Assembly: GCA_024364735.1 (NCBI GenBank)
Contig: JAGFNQ010000954.1
Span: forward strand, 597,016-661,015
Length of the DNA stretch: 64,000 nucleotides
Origin: Boesenbergia rotunda
Lineage: Eukaryota; Streptophyta; Magnoliopsida; Zingiberales; Zingiberaceae
Direction: 5' to 3'
The translations under genes and the position numbers were made by a program. Every line of letters begins with the position of its first letter. Position 1 is the first letter of the stretch. Positions 59,040-64,000 of this stretch are shown here, piece after piece. Below the pieces are notes generated by a model. It worked only from the letters and a program-made list of their open reading frames with translations, was not told the DNA's origin and made no database searches.

Positions 59040-59365
59040 TAGGGTCAAAAAGTAGTCCTTAGGGCGCCCAAACCCTTGCGAGCGCCCCGAGGCTGGTCAA
59101 AAGCTGCCTCTGCCACTGCATACTGGCCGGGGCGCCCTCAGCATCCAGGGCGCCCCCGTATTCCTTCAACGCCAGAAAGCTGCCAAAAGGCAGCTGCAGC
59201 CCTGGTCGGGGCGCCCTCGCTAGGCGGGGCGCCCTCCCACTTCAGGGCGCCCTCCAATGCCCTATAAAAAGGGCTCCATACCCCCTTCTTCTCCTCACAC
59301 TCAAACCACTCCTTCTCTTCAATTCTCTACTTTCCAAGAGACCTTGCAAGCTCTCATCCTCAACC
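59040..59365 (+). promoter_or_regulatory. Internal promoter and 5' UTR of the accessory gene in H
   Basis: GGCGCCC-rich palindromes at 59060-59250 resemble the LTR U3. The 35-nt block starting ctggccggggcgccctcagc (59123) matches the LTR blocks at 55676 and 62599 with few changes. TATAAAAA at 59263-59270 lies inside an inverted repeat GCCCT (59259-59263)/AGGGC (59270-59274). A C/T- and A-rich leader of roughly 70-80 nt follows, then an ATG at 59366. Confidence 0.6.
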
Positions 59366-60606
59366 ATGCCTCCCCGAGCTGCCCGGTACAATTTTTTTTT
59401 TTTTTGGCAATTAAGTTTTTATTATTCTTTTCATACTCTCTTTAAATGCATATTTCTTCTCTTAGAAGACGCCGACCAAACCAGGCAGAACCCGGTACCC
59501 AACCTAGTCCTGACCCTAGGTTTCCAAATTTAGAACTATGTAATAAATTCGCTCGTACGACCTATAAACCTATCAAGATGAGCTACTTGAATAGACAATT
59601 TTTCACCCAATCATGCCCCTTAGCAATGAACGTTATAAACTTCTACCAACTTGACAATCTCGTATTCTGCACCCATTCAATCAACACTTCCTTATGTGCA
59701 GAATTTTACAACAACATAATTAGACACGATGGTCTCATGTTCGTCACCACTGTCCAAGGAATACCCTTAACTATCACACCTACTCTACTCCACCGATTTC
59801 TGGGACTACGAGTCTTACAGTCCACCTTCTGTTGTTACCCACCTAGGGAGCCTCCCTTTGATGCTCCCTACTCTCACATTACCTTAGACATGTTACACTC
59901 TTACTTCTTTAGGCAACCCCTGTCCAGACGATTTCAGTCTGTCAAACTACAGGTCCAGGACTATGCTCTATATAGAGTCATAGTCCGATGTATTCTACCA
60001 TTATCTACTAGAGACGTCACTACTATGCGACCATTCCACGCCTTTCTCCTATATGCCTTGATTCATCAGCTAGACATCGACATAGGACTTCACATGTTTC
60101 ATGCTATCCTACATGCATCCAGTGTTACCACGCAAGGGCAGGTACGCACACCCTACTACCACATTATCACGTCCATATTACATCACCACGGTCGGAATAT
60201 CACCGAGGGAGAGATGGCTGAGTTGACTGATTACGACGAGATAGGATATAGAAACTTCTCCCTAGCTGGTATAGAGGTTTCCGGTACCGGGGTCTTGTCT
60301 TGGAGACGTCAGAGAGCAGCTCCTCCGATCGACTCAGATGAGGAGGTCGATGTTGATGTTGGAGATATAGCAGCAGCAGCCCGAGCACACATAGACGAGC
60401 CTCCACCACCGACTCTCTACCAGCACCTCACACAGATACAGACGGAGATCCACAGCCTCCGAGAGGAGGTCGAGGCCTATCACATCAAGCAGATGGACGC
60501 TCGTAGAGCCGATCGAGAAGTGGCTGATGCGAGATACATTGAGATGATGGCACGATTCGATTCATGGCAGCCCGGCCCATCTGACCACCCTGGGCCTTCT
60601 TCATAG
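59366..60606 (+). CDS. Accessory env-like/plant-transposon-domain protein of element H, predicted two exons
   Basis: Exon 2 is open to a TAG at 60604-60606. The first ATG in its own frame (59446) lies in T-rich, intron-like sequence. A better start is the ATG at 59366 in a ccATGcc context: 20 nt of exon 1, a GT donor at 59386, an AG acceptor ending at 59465, and frame maintained, giving 386 residues. The N-terminus is basic. Residues 40-270 contain LCAEFYNN, a TTVQGIPLTITPTLLHRFLG block and PFHAFLLYALIHQL. This resembles the putative plant transposon protein domain found in extra ORFs of plant retroelements, including env-like ORFs of SIRE types. An acidic patch is near 296-307 (DSDEEVDVDVGD) and a coiled coil near 325-375. 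No signal peptide or clear membrane segment is seen, so an envelope role is doubtful. The splice is inferred. Confidence 0.65.
59386..59465 (+). other. Predicted 80-bp intron
   Basis: GT at 59386-59387; a very T-rich interior including a run of about 15 T; a T-rich tract ending cttag at 59465. Length and composition fit short plant introns. Removing it joins the 59366 start to the long frame without a shift. Confidence 0.6.
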
Positions 60607-60961
60607 CTAGTCTATTTCTGCATTGTACTAAGTAACCAAAACATGACTTATGTTTGACGCTACTGTACCTCTGTTTGACTAGGTAACCTATTCTGTTTGA
60701 CTACGTGAGTATCTGAGTTAGGATTGTGCTCTGTAGAATAGAAAAACTCTACTTTTGAGTTTTTTTTGCTTTATTTAATTTAAAAATCAGTTTCTAAAAA
60801 GAATTTTGAAAAACTGTTGTTTTTAAAATCAGTTTTAAAAATCTTTTCGGACTTATTTTTTTTAAAAAAACTACCCCCTTTCAAAACTAGGGCTTTTTCG
60901 CAAATGGACTTAGCCTAGGCCCTAACCCTAGAATTGCATGCACCTATAGATTTAGAAGTCA

Positions 60962-61019
60962 GCATCTCACAAGCACTTTAGGGTGCTTATGATTGATAAC
61001 CTAGAAAGGGTTGAGATGC
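60962..61019 (+). promoter_or_regulatory. Conserved folded motif, 3' copy (element H)
   Basis: Outer arms GCATCTC/GAGATGC enclose a perfect inner hairpin AAGCAC/GTGCTT (60971-60988) and a second AACC/GGTT pair (60998-61012). Confidence 0.55.
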
Positions 61020-61346
61020 TTAGGTCTTTGCCTTAATTCAAGATGCTTTAAGTTAGTGCATCTGCAGTAATTGGGGCACTAAATATAACTTACACAACAA
61101 TCAAGTTAAGTGTCAAGTTTAGAAAATCTAACTTGAACAGAAACACTTAACTTGACTAACTCTAGCGAAAACTACTGCTTATAACAGTTAGTAAATAGCT
61201 AAATGGGTTAGACAGGTCCCTACAAGAGAAAATCAACTGATTTGGTCTAAGTCTTGGTTCAGTACAGCAAAATCAGCAAATATTTTCCTTTATGAAAGTC
61301 ATTTCCTTTAATTTCTGCTTTATTTATCTGTTTTTTGATATATGGC

Positions 61347-61374
61347 AAAGGGGGAGAGATAGGAAAGGAGAGAA
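61347..61374 (+). other. Internal polypurine tract (element H)
   Basis: A 28-nt run starting AAAGGGGGAGAGA with a single pyrimidine, preceded by tatatggc, about 500 nt before the terminal PPT. Confidence 0.5.
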
Positions 61375-61870
61375 TTTAAAATTTTCTAGCTCAAAGCTCA
61401 AATTTTTTCTATCCTTTATTCAAAAAGTACCTAGTTTCTCAAAGTACTTAAAGTTTTCAAAATTTACTTAAGCTTTTTCAAAATTTTCTAAGTACTTAAG
61501 CTTTTTCAAAATTTTCTAAGTACTTAAGCTTTTCAAAAATTTTTGTAAGTACTTGAGCTTTTCAAAAATTACTGAGTACTTAAGTTTTTTTTGTACTTAA
61601 GTTAAAACCTTCAAAAACCTTTTGAGTACTTTAAAAACTTAAGACTTCAAAATTTTTCTAAGTACGCTAAACTCATGCTTCCAAAAGCCTTCTGTTGAAA
61701 AATTCTAAGTAAAAATTTTTTTTCTCCTCAAACTTAGAACCCCACGAATTTTTGAAAAATCTAGGGGGAGAATCCTTCCAGGGGGAGGGAACAAAACTTA
61801 GTGTTTTTACATGCTTTGATTAAACTTAACTTTTTGAACTAGGGTTGCTATAAATCAAAAAGGGGGAGAT

Positions 61871-63294
61871 TGTTGGTGCAGAAAGCACCCAAGTCAAACC
61901 TGTGTTTTGATAATGGCAACAGGGTTCAAAAGTTAAGTCTTACTTGTTGTCTAATACGTTACTCTAGTGTGCAGGCCAAAAAGTCCTAGCGAAGGACTGC
62001 TAAGCACTGGCAAAGGAATGCCAGAGTAAAAAGTCCTAGCGAAGGACTACTAGGCACTGGCGAAGGAATGCCAGAGCAAAAAGCCCTAGTGAAGGAATAC
62101 TAGGCACTGGCGAAGGAATGCCAGGGTAAAAGCCCTAGCGAAGGACTGCTAGGCACTGGCGAAGGAATGCCAGGGACTAAAGCCCTAGCGAAGGAATGCT
62201 AGGCACCGGGCGAAGGACAGCTCGGTATCCAAGACCTGGCAAAGGACCGCCAGGCAAAAGTCCAACCAAAGGAGCGGTTGGCATCAGGTACATTCTCCCG
62301 AGAGGAGTAGGTGAGGACGCGTTCCCCGTCGAGGGAACAGTAGGCGTCGGTTCGACCTAGGGCTCCATTTTGGAGGCCCAAAGTCAGAACCAAGACAGCT
62401 AAGGCTGTATAAACATAATACTCTAATGCTTTATATTGTTTTGGACTAACCCTGGATACAGGACCGAAGGAACATGTGTCTGCAGCTCAGAATGCCCAAA
62501 GGAGAGAGGCAAGTAGCTGAGCAGGGCGCCCTCAGTGTCCTGGGCGCCCCCAGGGGCAACACAAAACAAGCGAAGCAACAAAGGCATCGGCTAAACACTG
62601 GCCGGGGCGCCCCCAGTAGCCAGGGCGCCCCGAACGCCAAGGGCGCCCTCAGTGCCCAGGGCGCCCCGCGCCTACGCCAGCGAAGCCGATTACACTTATC
62701 CAACCGAGAAGCTCGCGCTGAAGGAGTCAAGCAGGGCGCCCCCAGCGTCCAGGGCGCCCCCAGTGTCAAACCTCATCCCTATTCGAGTGGGATAGAGGTT
62801 GACCGAGCGAAGCTCGGATCACGTGACATGTGGGGGGGGGGGCGCCCCCGACGTCCAGGGCGCCCCGAGGTGCTATAAATAGCACCCAACGCCCAGGCTT
62901 TCAGCAACAACTTCAATTCAACGCTTCGACGCTCTTCTGCTCCCGCGCTCTACTCCGGAAACCTCCCAACACGAGCCGACGACGTCCCTCCGCTTCTAAA
63001 AGTCAACCTACCTCGGACGTCGGTAACAAAAGAGCGATCTTTTAATTTTGTGCTTATTACACTGCTATTGTAATCAATTCTTGTAAACTGTTTTTGCGCC
63101 TCATATAGAATTGCCCAAAGTAAATGGTCAACGACCGTGGGCCTTGGAGTACGAGTCGACTTAGGCTCCGAACCAAGTAAAAAATAACTGTGTTTACGTT
63201 GTGTGTTTTTATCTTCCGCTGTGCAATTGCTCTTATTTTAAATCCGAACGCTTTCCGATATTCACCCCTCTCTATCGGTTCTCTCGATCCAACA
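61871..63294 (+). mobile_element. Element H 3' LTR
   Basis: It runs from TGTTGGTGCAGAAAG to CGATCCAACA (1,424 bp). Compared with the 5' LTR it has two minisatellite units fewer, accounting for almost the whole 101-bp length difference. The remainder is nearly identical. TATAAATA is at 62874-62881. The ccttt target copy follows at 63295-63299. Confidence 0.95.
61978..62210 (+). repeat. Minisatellite in the H 3' LTR, 5 units
   Basis: The same 49-50-bp unit as at 54957-55290. Confidence 0.92.
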
Positions 63295-63372
63295 CCTTTA
63301 ACTAAGGCCTTGCCTCAAAGCAAGTTTGAGGGTCATGTTAGAGCCTGTGGTATTGGATACCATAGCGATTGA
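63295..63372 (+). pseudogene. Element D RNase H C-terminal end
   Basis: After the duplicated ccttt the D frame resumes with LPQSKFEGHVRACGIGYHSD and ends at a TGA (63370-63372). It is the 3' piece of the gene cut at 54849. Confidence 0.88.
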
Positions 63373-63377
63373 CATTA

Positions 63378-63392
63378 GGCCAAGTGGGAGTT
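63378..63392 (+). other. Polypurine tract (element D)
   Basis: ggccaagtgggagtt lies directly before the LTR start at 63393. It is the common copia PPT form. Confidence 0.7.
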
Positions 63393-64000
63393 TGTTAGTT
63401 ATATGAGAAAAATGTCATAAGGCAATCACCTTATGATTGTAATCATTTATTTTAATAAATGAATATTCACTATTTGAGTATACATGTTTATGTATTTGAT
63501 TGAGATCTTAAACTCATTTTACTGAATGTCCGCAATACAATTCATAGCATGAGAGAATTTGTGATGAATTCACAACTAGTGATTATCTCTACATGTGCAA
63601 TTGTGAAGTATTGAAATTGTCCCTAGTCGATGAATTGATAAATACGGACACTATCAATTCTGTTGAGACTAGCATGGGTTATTCTCTAATCAGCTGATTC
63701 TCACTGGCAAGTGACATTTGGATGTCCGGAGATAAACATGAATGCTAGTTAAGGGAACTAGTTCATTGGAGTGACTGGCTGTAAAACTTCATATGGTAGT
63801 CTACATATAGATATGTCAGTGAAGTTCTTACTGCAGCTTAAGTGCGATGTTCCTTTGACTTGCGGTGTTCAAGTCATCTTGGTCATGGAGACTTATACTT
63901 TGACATCTTAAGCAAGCATCTCCAAGGAGGTGTGGACCCGGGATGATTGGGTATAAGGCGAAGTGCCCGAAGATATTTGAACAGCCTACAAAAGATTCAC
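63393..64000 (+). mobile_element. Element D 3' LTR (cut by window end)
   Basis: TGTTAGTTATATGAG and the following 600 bp are very similar to the first 600 bp of the 5' LTR at 44768. The rest is beyond the window. Confidence 0.92.

Larger units (their letters stand above)
60607..61870 (+). other. Element H 3' non-coding region
   Basis: It matches the region after RNase H in A: folded motif (60962-61019), internal purine tract (61347-61374), G-rich tracts (61763-61770 and 61780-61790) and terminal PPT (aaagggggagat, ending 61870). The part at 61430-61700 consists of repeats of agtacttaagctttttcaaa. Confidence 0.8.

Noticed and set aside
59446..59465. ATG at 59446 as the start of the accessory protein in H
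   Set aside because: It lies in the T-rich tract before a good acceptor. The upstream ATG at 59366 with a GT donor gives a basic N-terminus of the usual kind and keeps the frame. It remains possible if the intron is not used.
1..64000. tRNA, rRNA or other structured RNA genes of the host
   Set aside because: No cloverleaf with A and B boxes and no rRNA core sequence was seen on either strand. The only tRNA-related sequences are the primer binding sites.

Overview
This is non-genic, retrotransposon-packed DNA of a flowering plant. Support comes from Ty1/copia elements of the Maximus/SIRE type and of a TNT1-94-like type, tRNA-Met primer sites, the end of a Tekay-like Ty3/gypsy chromovirus, and large AT-rich foldback elements. 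No intact host gene, rRNA or tRNA gene was recognised. The mix of lineages would fit a large-genome monocot, but nothing here fixes the species. Elements are named A to H, FB1 and FB2 for this annotation.

Layout. 1-2117: 3' end and 3' LTR of a gypsy element. 2118-3525: LTR-like relic with a palindromic array and a minisatellite. 3550-7163: truncated SIRE-like element A (+), whose 3' LTR sits in element B (-, 7164-14596). 14597-16480: diffuse remnants. 16480-26957: nested SIRE-like pieces C (+) in E (+) next to F (-). F sits in a small gag relic of a TNT1-94-like element (26958-27392). 27508-28520: gypsy integrase tail and probable LTR. 29499-36833: wrecked copia element G (-), split by foldback element FB1 (31262-36145), which has a 9-bp target duplication. 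37164-42031: related foldback element FB2. 42032-44767: AT-rich sequence with no recognised gene. 44768-64000: copia element D (+) with 2.2-kb LTRs, holding an inverted solo LTR in its RT (51479-53739, TSD gatac) and a young SIRE-like element H in its RNase H (54850-63294, TSD ccttt).

The most unusual part is H. Its gag ORF is uninterrupted, but protease, integrase, RT and RNase H are absent. In the place of pol is a GGCGCC-rich segment resembling the element's own LTR U3, a TATA box inside an inverted repeat, and a 386-residue open frame. The start of that frame is best explained by an 80-bp intron. H therefore looks like a non-autonomous element carrying Gag plus a separately promoted accessory protein.

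Across A, B, C, E and H the non-coding parts share structures: a roughly 58-nt folded motif on each side of pol with paired base changes between copies, extra purine tracts upstream of the terminal PPT, TATA boxes within subfamily-specific inverted repeats, and a variable minisatellite near the 5' end of every LTR.
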